DNA of 64,000 nucleotides from CAZKKF01 sp964553285 (GTDB lineage Bacteria; Patescibacteriota; Minisyncoccia; Phycocordibacterales; Zambryskibacteraceae): assembly GCA_964553285.1 (NCBI GenBank), contig CAZKKF010000001.1, forward strand, positions 1 through 64,000, in the 5' to 3' direction. The position numbers and the translations under genes are program-made. The notes beneath the pieces are model-generated. The model had not been told where the DNA came from, did not search any database, and worked only from the letters and a program-made list of their open reading frames with translations. Positions 45,302-54,394 of the stretch are shown in pieces; the first letter of the stretch is position 1; every line of letters begins with the position of its first letter.

Positions 45302-46093
45302 ATGAATAAAAAACTTTTGATTTCGTGCGCCGTATTGCTCGTCGCTGTTATGGGGGTCTTTTTTGCCGCAAAGAGCGGGCAGATAAAGAATGCCGACATG
45401 ATGAGGGGGAGCAACAACGCCACTCCGATTACCATAGAAAGCGATGTTGAATATTTTCCCGGAGCAAAAGGTTATTTTGTCCGTCCCGAAGCGGAGGGGA
45501 GCTATCCGGGTATCATAATGATTCATGAGAACAGGGGATTGAGGCCCGAAATCAAGGATACGGCCGAGACTCTGGCAAAAGAAGGGTACATGGTACTTGC
45601 GGTGGATCTGTTGGGTGGAGTTGCCGAAGACCAGAATGGAGCGCGGGCTTTGACATCGGCGTTCAATCAGCAGACGGGTATCCAAAACATGAGAGCGGGA
45701 GTCGCTTATCTTAAAGCGCAAGGGGCGGGAAAAACCGCCTCTCTCGGGTGGTGTTTTGGCGGCAGGCAGTCCGTAGAGCTTTCTATCTCAGGCGAGAGGC
45801 TGGATGCGACGGTTGTTTATTATGGTGGCGGGATGGCAACCACAACCGAAAGGCTCTCTCCTATAGACTGGCCGGTCCTTGGGATTTTCGGGGAAGATGA
45901 TCAGGCTGTGCCGCCTGAAATGGTGAACGCGTTTGAGGCATCGCTCGATGCTCTCGGCGTCAAAAACGATATATACATATATCCGGGTGTCGGGCATGCA
46001 TTTGCCAATCCTTCCGGAGCAAATTACGCTCCAAAGGAAACAATGGATGCGTGGCAAAAAACCCTCCTATTCTTGGCCGATAACCTAAAATAA
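45302..46093 (+). CDS. Dienelactone hydrolase family protein, membrane-anchored
   Basis: The 263-residue protein has an N-terminal hydrophobic segment (about residues 4-22) acting as signal or anchor, then an alpha/beta hydrolase of the dienelactone hydrolase type. It has IIMIHENRGLRPEIKD (oxyanion region), the Cys nucleophile in SLGWCFGGRQS (about residue 151), the acid in GIFGEDDQAVPP, and His in PGVGHAFANP. The Glu of HENRG that tunes the Cys in this family is present. It would act outside the membrane on an unknown ester or lactone. Confidence 0.88.
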   Translation: MNKKLLISCAVLLVAVMGVFFAAKSGQIKNADMMRGSNNATPITIESDVEYFPGAKGYFVRPEAEGSYPGIIMIHENRGLRPEIKDTAETLAKEGYMVLAVDLLGGVAEDQNGARALTSAFNQQTGIQNMRAGVAYLKAQGAGKTASLGWCFGGRQSVELSISGERLDATVVYYGGGMATTTERLSPIDWPVLGIFGEDDQAVPPEMVNAFEASLDALGVKNDIYIYPGVGHAFANPSGANYAPKETMDAWQKTLLFLADNLK

Positions 46094-46132
46094 GGCTAAT
46101 TCGCCCTTAAATGGGGAATGTTAATAAAAAGC

Positions 46133-46161
46133 TTGCAAAAAATATAGGGGTATGCTATAAT
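46133..46161 (+). promoter_or_regulatory. Promoter of the RRM protein gene
   Basis: TTGCAA (46133-46138), a 17-base spacer and TATAAT (46156-46161) form a strong promoter. The start codon is at 46235, so the leader is about 65-70 bases, much longer than the leaderless genes here. Such a leader could carry cold-shock-type or autogenous control. Confidence 0.75.
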
Positions 46162-46234
46162 TAGGGATACTTCCAGTCGTTATAAGTGCGTTAAGTGCTT
46201 TGTGCGAAGGGGAGCTTAGTAGTTTCTTCAACAC

Positions 46235-46504
46235 ATGAATAAGAAGTTGTATGTAGGAGGTATTCCGTATTCATCTACGGATGACACTCTTCGTGATGCG
46301 TTTGCTCAGGCAGGCGCAGTCGTTTCGGCTAGCATTATTGTTGATCGCATGACTGGTCGCTCCAAGGGTTTCGGTTTCGTAGAAATGGAAACCGAGGAAG
46401 ATGCCCAGAGAGCAGTAGACATGTGGCACGATAAAGAGTTCGAGGGTCGCCGTCTTACGGTGTCTCCGGCTCGGCCGATGGAACCCCGCGCTCCCCGCGC
46501 ATAA
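46235..46504 (+). CDS. RNA-binding protein with a single RRM domain
   Basis: The 89-residue protein is one RRM with RNP2 KLYVGGI (residues 4-10) and RNP1 KGFGFVEM (about 45-52), plus a short Pro/Arg tail. It resembles the glycine-poor Rbp proteins of cyanobacteria and other bacteria that bind RNA, often in the cold. It stands alone between a strong promoter and a strong terminator, which suggests high expression. Confidence 0.93.
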   Translation: MNKKLYVGGIPYSSTDDTLRDAFAQAGAVVSASIIVDRMTGRSKGFGFVEMETEEDAQRAVDMWHDKEFEGRRLTVSPARPMEPRAPRA

Positions 46505-46515
46505 GGTTTCTCAAA

Positions 46516-46553
46516 CAAAACCCCCGTTTCGCGAAAGCGTGGCGGGGGTTTTG
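46516..46553 (+). terminator. Rho-independent terminator
   Basis: CAAAACCCCCG (46516-46526) pairs with CGGGGGTTTTG (46543-46553). An inner TTTCGC/GCGAAA hairpin sits in the loop. Confidence 0.88.
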
Positions 46554-46614
46554 CCATGGGCGAAATAATTGCCGGCGAAGGGTGTATCTATCGCAAAATG
46601 CTATACTGGGGCGT

Positions 46615-47118
46615 ATGAGAGGACTTATCATCTTGAGCCTGTGCGCGGCCCTGCTTGCCCTCATTGTCTGGTGGATGCCGGTCAATGATAACGGCGTGGA
46701 GCCCCAGCCGGCCGCTGTGGCGGCTCTGCCATGCGGTATGCCGGCAGACAGGACGTCATTTGGGGAGATTGTCGTCATTGGGGCAGGAGAGGGGGAGATA
46801 AGGGCGGGCTTGGCGGTGGCAGACCGCGAAAGAGTGCTTGGCCTGTCGGGCGTGCCCTGCCTGCCGGAAGACGCGGGGCTTCTTTTTGATTTTGGAAAAG
46901 CGGGTTTTTACCCCATTTGGATGAAAGATATGCGCTTTGCTCTGGATATTTTGTGGCTGGGGGAAGATATGTCGGTGGTGGACATAAAAGAGGGGATTTT
47001 GCCCCAAAGTTTTCCTGATATTTTTGTAAACGCTACTCCGGCCAGGTTTGTTTTGGAGATTCCGGCGGGCAGTGCGGAGAAGCTCTCAATTCAAAAGGGA
47101 ACGGTATTGAGCTTTTGA
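46615..47118 (+). CDS. DUF192 protein, exported
   Basis: The 167-residue protein has an N-terminal membrane helix (about residues 4-23) and a DUF192 domain (about 55-165): GLAVADRERVLGLSGVPCLPEDAGLLFDFG (positions about 62-91), YPIWMKDMRFALDILWL, and EIPAGSAEKLSIQKG near the end. DUF192 proteins are small exported proteins of unknown function, frequent in Parcubacteria. TATACT (46602-46607) ends seven bases before ATG, giving a leaderless mRNA. Confidence 0.85.
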   Translation: MRGLIILSLCAALLALIVWWMPVNDNGVEPQPAAVAALPCGMPADRTSFGEIVVIGAGEGEIRAGLAVADRERVLGLSGVPCLPEDAGLLFDFGKAGFYPIWMKDMRFALDILWLGEDMSVVDIKEGILPQSFPDIFVNATPARFVLEIPAGSAEKLSIQKGTVLSF

Positions 47119-47354
47119 TAAATACCCCTCTCAGGGGGCTTGGTTTACGGCTTGTTTGGCACCGTGTTGACGGTCAAATATTTTTGTTTTCTCTACTGCT
47201 CCGGAGCTCCTATCCACAGGCATCTTTCGGCATCCAAAGCGTAAAATAATCAGACAAGTTTTCTTTATTTTTTGCGAAATTGCGGCAAAAATCGGCAAAA
47301 AATAAAGAAAATTGCGCAAAATTTTGATTATTCGTTGATTTTTTCAAGAAAAAT

Positions 47355-50147
47355 ATGCACATCACCCAAAGAGACGGCACCAAAGTTCCTTTCAATGCAA
47401 ACAAGATCAACGAATCAATAGAACGCGCCACTTACGGCCTGTCCGACCCCATATCCAAGGTGGTGCAGGTGGCCACCGACACCCGCCTTACCGTATATGA
47501 CGGCATCACCACGGACGAAATGGACATGGCGACCATCTCCGCCGCCGTGCAAAACATAGTCAATGACACGGAGTATGACAAAGTGGCGGTCAGGCTTTTT
47601 CTAAAGGTCATTTACAGAAAGGTGGTGGGAGACTACCAGCACGATCCGGCGGTGCTAAAGAAAAAGCACGCAGAGCAATTTGTCCGATACATAAAAGACA
47701 GCGTTGCTTCCGGGCTTCTTGACCCAAGGATGGCCGATAAGTTTGATCTGGAAGCCTTGGCCGCCGTCTTACAGCTTGAAAGGGATGAGCTATTCAAATA
47801 CGCAGGCCTCTCTACTCTTGCAGGCAGATACATGCTAAAGGACACCACCCAGCGCATGATAGAGACTCCGCAGTATTTCTTTATGCGTATAGCCATGGGG
47901 CTTTCTTACAATGAAGAAAATCCTACCGCTTGGGCCATGCGCTTTTATGAAAAGATGTCGCGTTTTGAATATATCGCAGGCGGCTCTACCAACCTTGCCG
48001 CCGGCACAAACAACCCTGCTCTCTCCAACTGCTTCCTGCTTGAGATACATGACGACATGGGGCACATTGCCAAGTCTGTGGCCGATGTGCTTCTGCTCTC
48101 CAAATCTTCCGGCGGCATAGGCGCATCTATCACCAAGCTTCGCGCCATGGGCTCGCACCTTGGCACTACCAACTCAACCTCATCCGGCCCCGGGCCTTTT
48201 GCCAAAATCATAGACACGGCCATCAGGGCGGTAATGCGCGGCGGCAAGAAGAAGGGAGCTTTGTGCTTCTACATGGAGAATTGGCACATAGATTTTGAGG
48301 ATTACCTCGACTGGAAGCACAATGCCGGAGACGATTATCTGCGCATGAGGACAGCCAATACCGCCGCTTTCATATCGGATGAGTTCATGAAAAGAGTGAG
48401 AAACAGCGATGAGTGGTACATGTTTGATCCGAAGGAGACTCCGGAACTAAACGAGCTATATGGCAACGCTTTTTCCGCGAAATATCATGAGTATGCGGAA
48501 AAGGGTCTGCGCGGCGAGCTTAAGATGTTTAAGAAAATGCCCGCCCAGGAGCTTTTCCGCAAGATGCTGGTAACGCTCCAGACTACCTCCCACCCCTGGC
48601 TCACCTGGAAAGATGTCATCAACCTGCGGGCTCTCAACAACAACACCGGCACCATACACATGTCCAACCTCTGCACGGAGATATGCCTGCCGCAGGACAA
48701 AGACAATATCGCCGTATGTAACCTTGCTTCCATAAACATCGCCGCCCACATAAACAACAGAGAGATAAAGTGGGCGCGTCTAGAAGAGTCTGTGCGCCTT
48801 GCCGTGCGCCAGCTGGACAATCTCATAGACATAAACGTTCTTCCGGTGCCGGAAGCTGTGAAGTCGGACAGAGAAAACAGGGCGATAGGCCTCGGCATCA
48901 TGGGCTTTTCCGATGCACTGGAACAGCTTGGCATGTCTTACGATGCGCCTCATGCCTGGGACTTTGCCGACAGGATTTTTGAGTTTATAAGCTACATGGC
49001 CATAGACGAGTCTGCATCTTTGGCCGAGAGCAGAGGCTCTTATATGCACTTTGCCGGTTCCGGCTGGTCCAAAGGCATGGTGCCGGTAGACACTATCGCT
49101 CGTCTTGAAGCGGAGCGCGGCATACAGATTGCCGTTTCGAAGGAGTCCAGACACAAGGGTCTTGATTGGGATGTGTTGAGGGAGAAAGTAAAAAGGGGAA
49201 TGCGCAACGCCACCCTCATGGCTGTAGCGCCAAACGCAAACATCGGTCTCATGGCTGGCACTACCCCCGGCCTTGACCCGCGCTTCGCACAAGTTTTCTC
49301 CAGAAACAAAATGTCCGGAAAATACCTTGATCTCAACCACAATTTGGTAAGAGATCTCAAAAACCTCGGCATCTGGGAGGACGTGAGAGAAGAGATAGTG
49401 GGCAGGCAGGGAGACATATCCGAAATAGAAGGAATCCCCCAGCATGTAAAAGATGTTTACAAGACATCCTTTACCACATCGCCTTATGCCTATATAGAAG
49501 TGGCGGCCAGGGCGCAGAAGTGGGTTGACCAGGCGTTGTCGCGCAACATGTATCTTGAAACGAGAGATGTGGAAGAAATGATGAAAATATATTCCACCGC
49601 CTGGGAGAAAGGAGTAAAGACTACCTATTACCTTCACATGAAGCCCAGGCACACAGCCGAGCAGTCAACGGTGCAGGTCAACAAGGCGACAGCCATAGGC
49701 AAGAAAGGCTTTGCCTCGCTCGCAAGCGCTCCGGTGCCGGAAGCCAAGGCCGAGGAAGCGGCGTTTCCTGTGGTGGAAGTAGTTATGCCGGAAGTAAAGA
49801 AGGCGGACACTCTTTCTCCCATCGAAGTACCCGCAGAAGTGCCGCAGGCAAGCAAGCCGCAATGGGGCACGGCTCCGGCCACCATGCCTCTGTCCGCATC
49901 GGCGCAAGAGCCCTTGCCGGCAGTGCAACCGGTCGCTGTGCCAAAGCAGGAGCCTGCAAAGGAAGCGGCCGGAGCCGGATTTGTTTGGAATCCGCCGAAG
50001 GCTTCTCTTTCCATGGGCAATCCGGTAATAGTGCCGCCGCCTAAAATGGACAGCACCCCAACAGCACCCTCTGCCGGAAGCAGTACCATTTTGCAGGGCG
50101 GTCCGGAAGATCCGCAGGAAACCCTTATATGCGATAGTTGCCAGTAG
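47355..50147 (+). CDS. nrdA: Ribonucleoside-diphosphate reductase, alpha (large) subunit
   Basis: Class I ribonucleotide reductase makes deoxynucleotides for DNA. The 930-residue protein has an N-terminal ATP-cone (residues 1-90, ITQRDGTKVPFNANKINESI), which suggests dATP inhibition. It has the active-site segments NPALSNCFLL (first redox Cys), NLCTEICLP (Cys radical site with Glu), and PNANIG; the C-terminal swinging pair is CDSC. About 150 residues of Pro/Ala-rich linker (780-910) before the CDSC end make it longer than usual. The 236 bases upstream hold AT-rich repeats but no clear NrdR box. nrdB follows after 39 nt. Confidence 0.95.
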   Translation: MHITQRDGTKVPFNANKINESIERATYGLSDPISKVVQVATDTRLTVYDGITTDEMDMATISAAVQNIVNDTEYDKVAVRLFLKVIYRKVVGDYQHDPAVLKKKHAEQFVRYIKDSVASGLLDPRMADKFDLEALAAVLQLERDELFKYAGLSTLAGRYMLKDTTQRMIETPQYFFMRIAMGLSYNEENPTAWAMRFYEKMSRFEYIAGGSTNLAAGTNNPALSNCFLLEIHDDMGHIAKSVADVLLLSKSSGGIGASITKLRAMGSHLGTTNSTSSGPGPFAKIIDTAIRAVMRGGKKKGALCFYMENWHIDFEDYLDWKHNAGDDYLRMRTANTAAFISDEFMKRVRNSDEWYMFDPKETPELNELYGNAFSAKYHEYAEKGLRGELKMFKKMPAQELFRKMLVTLQTTSHPWLTWKDVINLRALNNNTGTIHMSNLCTEICLPQDKDNIAVCNLASINIAAHINNREIKWARLEESVRLAVRQLDNLIDINVLPVPEAVKSDRENRAIGLGIMGFSDALEQLGMSYDAPHAWDFADRIFEFISYMAIDESASLAESRGSYMHFAGSGWSKGMVPVDTIARLEAERGIQIAVSKESRHKGLDWDVLREKVKRGMRNATLMAVAPNANIGLMAGTTPGLDPRFAQVFSRNKMSGKYLDLNHNLVRDLKNLGIWEDVREEIVGRQGDISEIEGIPQHVKDVYKTSFTTSPYAYIEVAARAQKWVDQALSRNMYLETRDVEEMMKIYSTAWEKGVKTTYYLHMKPRHTAEQSTVQVNKATAIGKKGFASLASAPVPEAKAEEAAFPVVEVVMPEVKKADTLSPIEVPAEVPQASKPQWGTAPATMPLSASAQEPLPAVQPVAVPKQEPAKEAAGAGFVWNPPKASLSMGNPVIVPPPKMDSTPTAPSAGSSTILQGGPEDPQETLICDSCQ

Positions 50148-50186
50148 TTTAATAGACCTGAAGTTATAAATCATCCAATCAAAACA

Positions 50187-51215
50187 ATGCTAATCGGAAA
50201 ACCATCACCAGACGATATGAACCTGCACCCCATTCGCTATCAATGGGCATACGATCTGTACAATCAGGCAGTGCGCAACACATGGTTTCCTCACGAGATA
50301 ACCTTGCATGAGGACATACAGGATTGGATGAAAATGACCGAAGACGAGAGGCATGCGGTGAAGTTTCTGATGGCATTCTTCAATCCGGCGGAGCTTATCG
50401 TAAACCGCTCAATCGCTCTGGGTATTTATCCCTACATCAAAGCACCGGAGGCGCATCTTTATCTTGCCAAGCAAATGTGGGAGGAGGCCAATCACTGCGT
50501 GGCTTTTGAGTATGTGCTCCAGACCTTTCCTTTTGACAGGGAGAAAGTATTTTCCATTCACCTGGAAGTGCCGTCCATGCTTCAGAAAGAGGAGTACATC
50601 AACAAGTACATGCGCAGAATGACGGAGGAAAACATAGACATATCAAGCATTGACGGCAAGAAGGACTTTTTGAGAAACCTGGTAGCCACCAACATAGTGA
50701 TGGAGGGAGTGTGGTTTTATTCGGGCTTCATGGTGGCCTTGTCTTTCAGGCAGAGAAACCTCCTCAGGAACTTCGGCTCAATGATCAACTGGGTTTTGAG
50801 GGATGAGTCATTGCACCTCAAGTTTGGCATGAACTTGATACTCAATATTCTTGAGGAAAACCCGGAGCTTCTCACCGGAGAGTTTGCCGCCGAAATAAGA
50901 GATATAATAATAGAGGGTGTTGATTTGGAGACAGCTTACAACAAAGATCTTTTCCCGAACGGCATCTTGGGCCTCAATGCGCAATACGTAAACCAGTATG
51001 TGCAATATGTGGCAGACCGCCGTTTGGAAGAACTTGGATTGCCAAAGCATTACAATGTGTCCAATCCGGCAAAGTGGATGAGCGCCGCTACTGATGTGTT
51101 TGAACTCGTTAACTTCTTTGAAGCACAAAACACAAGTTATGAGGTGGACGCTCATGGCACGAATGTTCCGCAAAAGCAGGCCGCGGAGCCTGAAGTGGAA
51201 AAGGCCGCCTCCTAA
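50187..51215 (+). CDS. nrdB: Ribonucleoside-diphosphate reductase, beta subunit, Phe in place of radical Tyr
   Basis: The beta subunit holds a dimetal site that starts the radical. The 342-residue protein has the ligands in AELIVNRS (Glu, first ligand), WEEANHCVAFEY (Glu and His), VMEGVWFY (Glu) and RDESLHLKFGMN (Glu, His). Four residues after the first His, where the radical Tyr normally sits (ExxHxxxY), there is Phe. The first ligand is Glu in place of Asp. Both features match class Ic enzymes of the Chlamydia type, which use a Mn/Fe cofactor and no tyrosyl radical. The class is inferred from motifs only. Confidence 0.93.
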   Translation: MLIGKPSPDDMNLHPIRYQWAYDLYNQAVRNTWFPHEITLHEDIQDWMKMTEDERHAVKFLMAFFNPAELIVNRSIALGIYPYIKAPEAHLYLAKQMWEEANHCVAFEYVLQTFPFDREKVFSIHLEVPSMLQKEEYINKYMRRMTEENIDISSIDGKKDFLRNLVATNIVMEGVWFYSGFMVALSFRQRNLLRNFGSMINWVLRDESLHLKFGMNLILNILEENPELLTGEFAAEIRDIIIEGVDLETAYNKDLFPNGILGLNAQYVNQYVQYVADRRLEELGLPKHYNVSNPAKWMSAATDVFELVNFFEAQNTSYEVDAHGTNVPQKQAAEPEVEKAAS

Positions 51216-51240
51216 GATATAGGACTGATACAATAAAAAA

Positions 51241-52275
51241 ATGGCACAAAAAAAGACAAGGGTTGCTTTGAATGGATGCGGACGCATAGGCAGAGCTTTT
51301 TTGAAGCTTGCCCACGATAGAGAAGAGCTTGAGCTGGTGGCGGTCAACGACCTGGGTGATGCGGAAAATATCGCTTACTTAATAAAGTACGATTCGGTAT
51401 ATGGCAAAAGCCATATACCGGTGTCGGTGTCCGGTGACAAGGCTTCAATTATATTGGGTGAGCAGGAAATAAAGTTTTTGTCGGAAAGAGATCCTTCCAA
51501 CCTTCCATGGAAAGAACTTGATATTGATGTGGTGGTGGAAGCCACCGGTATCTTCGCAGGCTTTGAAAAGTCCAAGGTACACCTTGATGCCGGAGCAAAG
51601 AGGGTGGTTATAACAGCACCCGTCAAAGACGAGCCGGATGGCATATCCGGAGGTACTGTGCTCTTGGGCATCAATGAAGACGATTTGAAAACCTGCACCA
51701 TCTCTTCAAATGCATCCTGCACCACCAACGCCGCAAGTCCCCTCATTGCCATTCTTGATGAAACTATCGGCATAGAAAAAGCATTGCTCAATACCGTGCA
51801 CGGATACACAGGGACGCAGTCTTTGGTGGACGGTCCTTCAAAGAAAGGCTTTAGAGAAGGCCGGGCCGCGGCCGCAAACATAGTGCCGTCTTCAACGGGC
51901 GCCGCCATTGCCGTTACTAAGGCTTTTCCGAAGCTTACCGGGCTTTTTGACGGAGTCTCCATGCGCGTGCCCGTCATTGCCGGATCTATTGTGGACGTAA
52001 CATTTATCGCAAAGAGAGATACCACTGATGCGGAGGTAAACGAGCTTTTGACTCGTGCATCCCGCGATCCGCGGTGGGAGAAGATATTTGCCGTAACGGA
52101 AGAAGATCTTGTTTCAACCGACATACTGGGAAGCTCTTTTGCCTCCATTGCCGATTTGCAGTTTACACGTGTTGTGGGCGGCAACCTGGTAAAAATCCTC
52201 GCATGGTACGATAATGAAATGGGGTATACCCATACGCTGGTAGATCATGTGGTGAAAACGGGTTCCCATTTGTAA
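51241..52275 (+). CDS. gap: Glyceraldehyde-3-phosphate dehydrogenase
   Basis: GAPDH oxidises glyceraldehyde 3-phosphate in glycolysis. The 344-residue protein has the NAD fold start VALNGCGRIGRAFLK, the NAD-selective Asp in VAVNDLGD, the catalytic Cys in SNASCTTNAASP (about residue 160), the His in HGYTGTQSLVDGP, and WYDNEMGY near the end. rpiB follows after two bases, so gap heads a sugar-phosphate operon. Confidence 0.96.
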   Translation: MAQKKTRVALNGCGRIGRAFLKLAHDREELELVAVNDLGDAENIAYLIKYDSVYGKSHIPVSVSGDKASIILGEQEIKFLSERDPSNLPWKELDIDVVVEATGIFAGFEKSKVHLDAGAKRVVITAPVKDEPDGISGGTVLLGINEDDLKTCTISSNASCTTNAASPLIAILDETIGIEKALLNTVHGYTGTQSLVDGPSKKGFREGRAAAANIVPSSTGAAIAVTKAFPKLTGLFDGVSMRVPVIAGSIVDVTFIAKRDTTDAEVNELLTRASRDPRWEKIFAVTEEDLVSTDILGSSFASIADLQFTRVVGGNLVKILAWYDNEMGYTHTLVDHVVKTGSHL

Positions 52276-52277
52276 AA

Positions 52278-52748
52278 ATGAAAATATATATAGGAGCAGA
52301 TCACGCGGGCTTTGCACACAAGGCTCATATCTCTGACTCTCTCAGAGACAGCGGCCTTAACGTGATTGACTGCGGCAATACTGTTTATGATGAGAATGAC
52401 GATTATCCGGACTTCGTGGTAAAAGTTGCCCGCGAAGTGTCGCTCAGCCCGCAGGACTCCGTGGGTATTGTTATCGGTGGGTCGGGGCAGGGAGAGGCAA
52501 TGGTTGCCAACCGCTTTCGCCATGTAAGGGCGGCGGTGTTTTATCATCCAAAACAAACCATCACTTCGGGCGAATCAATGATAAGCCTGGTGCGTGAGCA
52601 CAATGATGCCAATGTACTCTCTCTGGGGGCGAGGTTTCTCTCCCAGGAAGAGGCCGTGGCCGCAGTGCGCACTTTCCTTGATACGGCGTTTTCCGAAGAA
52701 GAGAGGCATCGCCGCAGAATAAGCAAGATGGATAAAATACATGAATAG
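52278..52748 (+). CDS. rpiB: Ribose-5-phosphate isomerase B, Glu-type active site
   Basis: RpiB interconverts ribose 5-phosphate and ribulose 5-phosphate. The 156-residue protein has IYIGADHAGFAHKAHI, VIDCGN, and GIVIGGSGQGEAMVANRFRHVRAAV (positions about 66-90). The usual E. coli-type Cys is Gly here and the loop has SGQGE, as in the mycobacterial type, which uses Glu as base. The reading frame overlaps the next gene by eight bases. Confidence 0.9.
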   Translation: MKIYIGADHAGFAHKAHISDSLRDSGLNVIDCGNTVYDENDDYPDFVVKVAREVSLSPQDSVGIVIGGSGQGEAMVANRFRHVRAAVFYHPKQTITSGESMISLVREHNDANVLSLGARFLSQEEAVAAVRTFLDTAFSEEERHRRRISKMDKIHE

Positions 52749-53442
52749 ATCTATCGTACCGGCAATACTGTCGCCGAGCCTTGGCGACATAAAAGGAAAA
52801 CTTTTATCCCTCAAGGGTTTTGCAAGGGAAGTGCAGATAGACGTGGTGGATGGAGTGCTTGCTCCTTTGAAGACCTGGCCTTACACAGACGAAGAAAGCT
52901 TCGCAAAGATTTTGCGCGAAGAGGAGACACTGCCGTACTGGGAAGATTTTTCTTTTGAGTTTGATTGCATGGTAAAAAACCCCAAACAGGAAGTGGAGCG
53001 TTTTGTTATGGCCGGAGCGGAGAGGGTGGTGGTGCATGCGGAAGCTTTTGCCTCGCCCATGGACTGCTCGGAGTTTCTGTCTTCTTTCAAAGCCAAATAT
53101 TCTTCGGGTTCGCTTTTGGATGTTTTGGCGGGCATTGCTTTCAAACCGGATGCAATAGTTGATGATTTTTCGGATGCCATAAAAGAAGCGCATTTTGTGC
53201 AGGTGATGGGCATCTTAAATATAGGCCGCCAGGGACAACGGTTTGATGAGAGGACTTTTTCTCTTGTGGAGAAAATAAGGTCTATTGCTCCGGAAAAAGA
53301 TATTTCAGTTGACGGCGGAGTGTCTTTGGACAATGCCTCGGCTCTTTTTGAAAGCGGCGCTAATCGTCTGGTGGTGGGTTCGGCAATATTCAACAGTGAA
53401 AATATTTCTGAAACCATTGAAGAGTTTCGCAGTCTGATATAA
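52741..53442 (+). CDS. Ribulose-phosphate 3-epimerase-like protein, divergent metal site
   Basis: The 233-residue protein has the Rpe barrel order: ILSPSLGDIKGKL, QIDVVDG, CMVKNPKQEVERFVMAGAERVVVHAE (positions about 79-104), VQVMGILNIGRQGQRF and ISVDGGVSLDNA. The last Asp is kept. However, Rpe metal ligands expected as His in IHIDVMDG and DVHLMV are Gln and Asp here (VQIDVVDG, FEFDCMV). It may use another metal arrangement, epimerise a different sugar phosphate, or be inactive. Its place between rpiB and transketolase supports a pentose phosphate role. Confidence 0.8.
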   Translation: MNRSIVPAILSPSLGDIKGKLLSLKGFAREVQIDVVDGVLAPLKTWPYTDEESFAKILREEETLPYWEDFSFEFDCMVKNPKQEVERFVMAGAERVVVHAEAFASPMDCSEFLSSFKAKYSSGSLLDVLAGIAFKPDAIVDDFSDAIKEAHFVQVMGILNIGRQGQRFDERTFSLVEKIRSIAPEKDISVDGGVSLDNASALFESGANRLVVGSAIFNSENISETIEEFRSLI

Positions 53443-53476
53443 TAAAACCGCAGCAGTTTTTGTGAGTATCTTTCAC

Positions 53477-54391
53477 ATGAATATAGAAAATCTGGACGAC
53501 AAAAAAGTAAGAGAGCTTGAGGTAAAAGCCAACGAAATACGCCAGACAATTATTGAAGCGCTGGTGGAGGCCAAATCGGGGCACTCTGCAGGGCCCCTTG
53601 GCATGGCGGATATTTTTACTCTGCTTTATTTTCATGTCCTGAAGCATGATCCCAAAAATCCCCACTGGGAAGATCGCGACAGGCTGGTGCTTTCAAACGG
53701 CCATATATGTCCCGTGCTTTATGCCGCCATGGCTCATGCGGGATATGCCGATGTTGAGGAGTACAAGAAAACTTTGAGAAAAATGGGAAGCAAGTTTCAG
53801 GGGCATCCTCACAGAGAGTTTTTCCCGGCTCTTGAGACAAGCTCCGGCCCTCTTGGTTCCGGCCTCTCACAGGCTGTCGGTATGGCTTTGGCGGACAGGA
53901 TAGACAAAGGTCGCACTTCGGACAGGTTTTTTTATTGCCTCATGAGCGATGGGGAGCTTAATGCCGGCAATTCCTGGGAGGCGGCCATGCTTGCCGGCAA
54001 AGAGAGGTTGCACAATCTCATTGCCATTGTAGATAGGAACAACATTCAGATTGAAGGATTCACCGAAGACATCATGCCTCTGGAGCCTTTGGCAGAAAAG
54101 TGGAAAACATGGAATTGGCACGTCATTGAAGTGGACGGGCACAATTTTCTGGAAATGAATGCCGCTATCCATGAAGCTAAGGCGGTATTTGAAAAACCCT
54201 CCGTCATCATTGCTCGCACCATTCCTGGCAAGGGAGTCTCTTATATGGAACGTGATTACCGCTGGCACGGTACGCCGCCAGGCATAGCGGATATGGCAGG
54301 GGAGCCGCCAAAAGCCGATCAGGCCAAAATTGCCCTTGAGGAATTGCGTTCTCTGGGAGGGAAGTTAAAGAGTGGATATCACAATGATTGA
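53477..54391 (+). CDS. Transketolase, N-terminal subunit
   Basis: Split transketolase moves two-carbon units between sugar phosphates. The 304-residue N-terminal half binds thiamine diphosphate phosphate and Mg: AKSGHSAGPLGMADI, SNGHICPVLYAAMAHAGY, SSGPLGSGLSQAVGMAL, CLMSDGELNAGNSWEAAM (GDG-like motif), and NNIQIEGF. I chose ATG 53477; a GTG at 53462 is also in frame. The C-terminal half is the next gene, separated by a structured repeat of about 110 bases. Confidence 0.93.
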   Translation: MNIENLDDKKVRELEVKANEIRQTIIEALVEAKSGHSAGPLGMADIFTLLYFHVLKHDPKNPHWEDRDRLVLSNGHICPVLYAAMAHAGYADVEEYKKTLRKMGSKFQGHPHREFFPALETSSGPLGSGLSQAVGMALADRIDKGRTSDRFFYCLMSDGELNAGNSWEAAMLAGKERLHNLIAIVDRNNIQIEGFTEDIMPLEPLAEKWKTWNWHVIEVDGHNFLEMNAAIHEAKAVFEKPSVIIARTIPGKGVSYMERDYRWHGTPPGIADMAGEPPKADQAKIALEELRSLGGKLKSGYHND

Positions 54392-54394
54392 TTT

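Noticed and set aside
47355..50147. Intein or split in the long nrdA gene
   Set aside because: The extra length is a low-complexity Pro/Ala linker near the C-terminus; no intein splice motifs are visible and the core is colinear.
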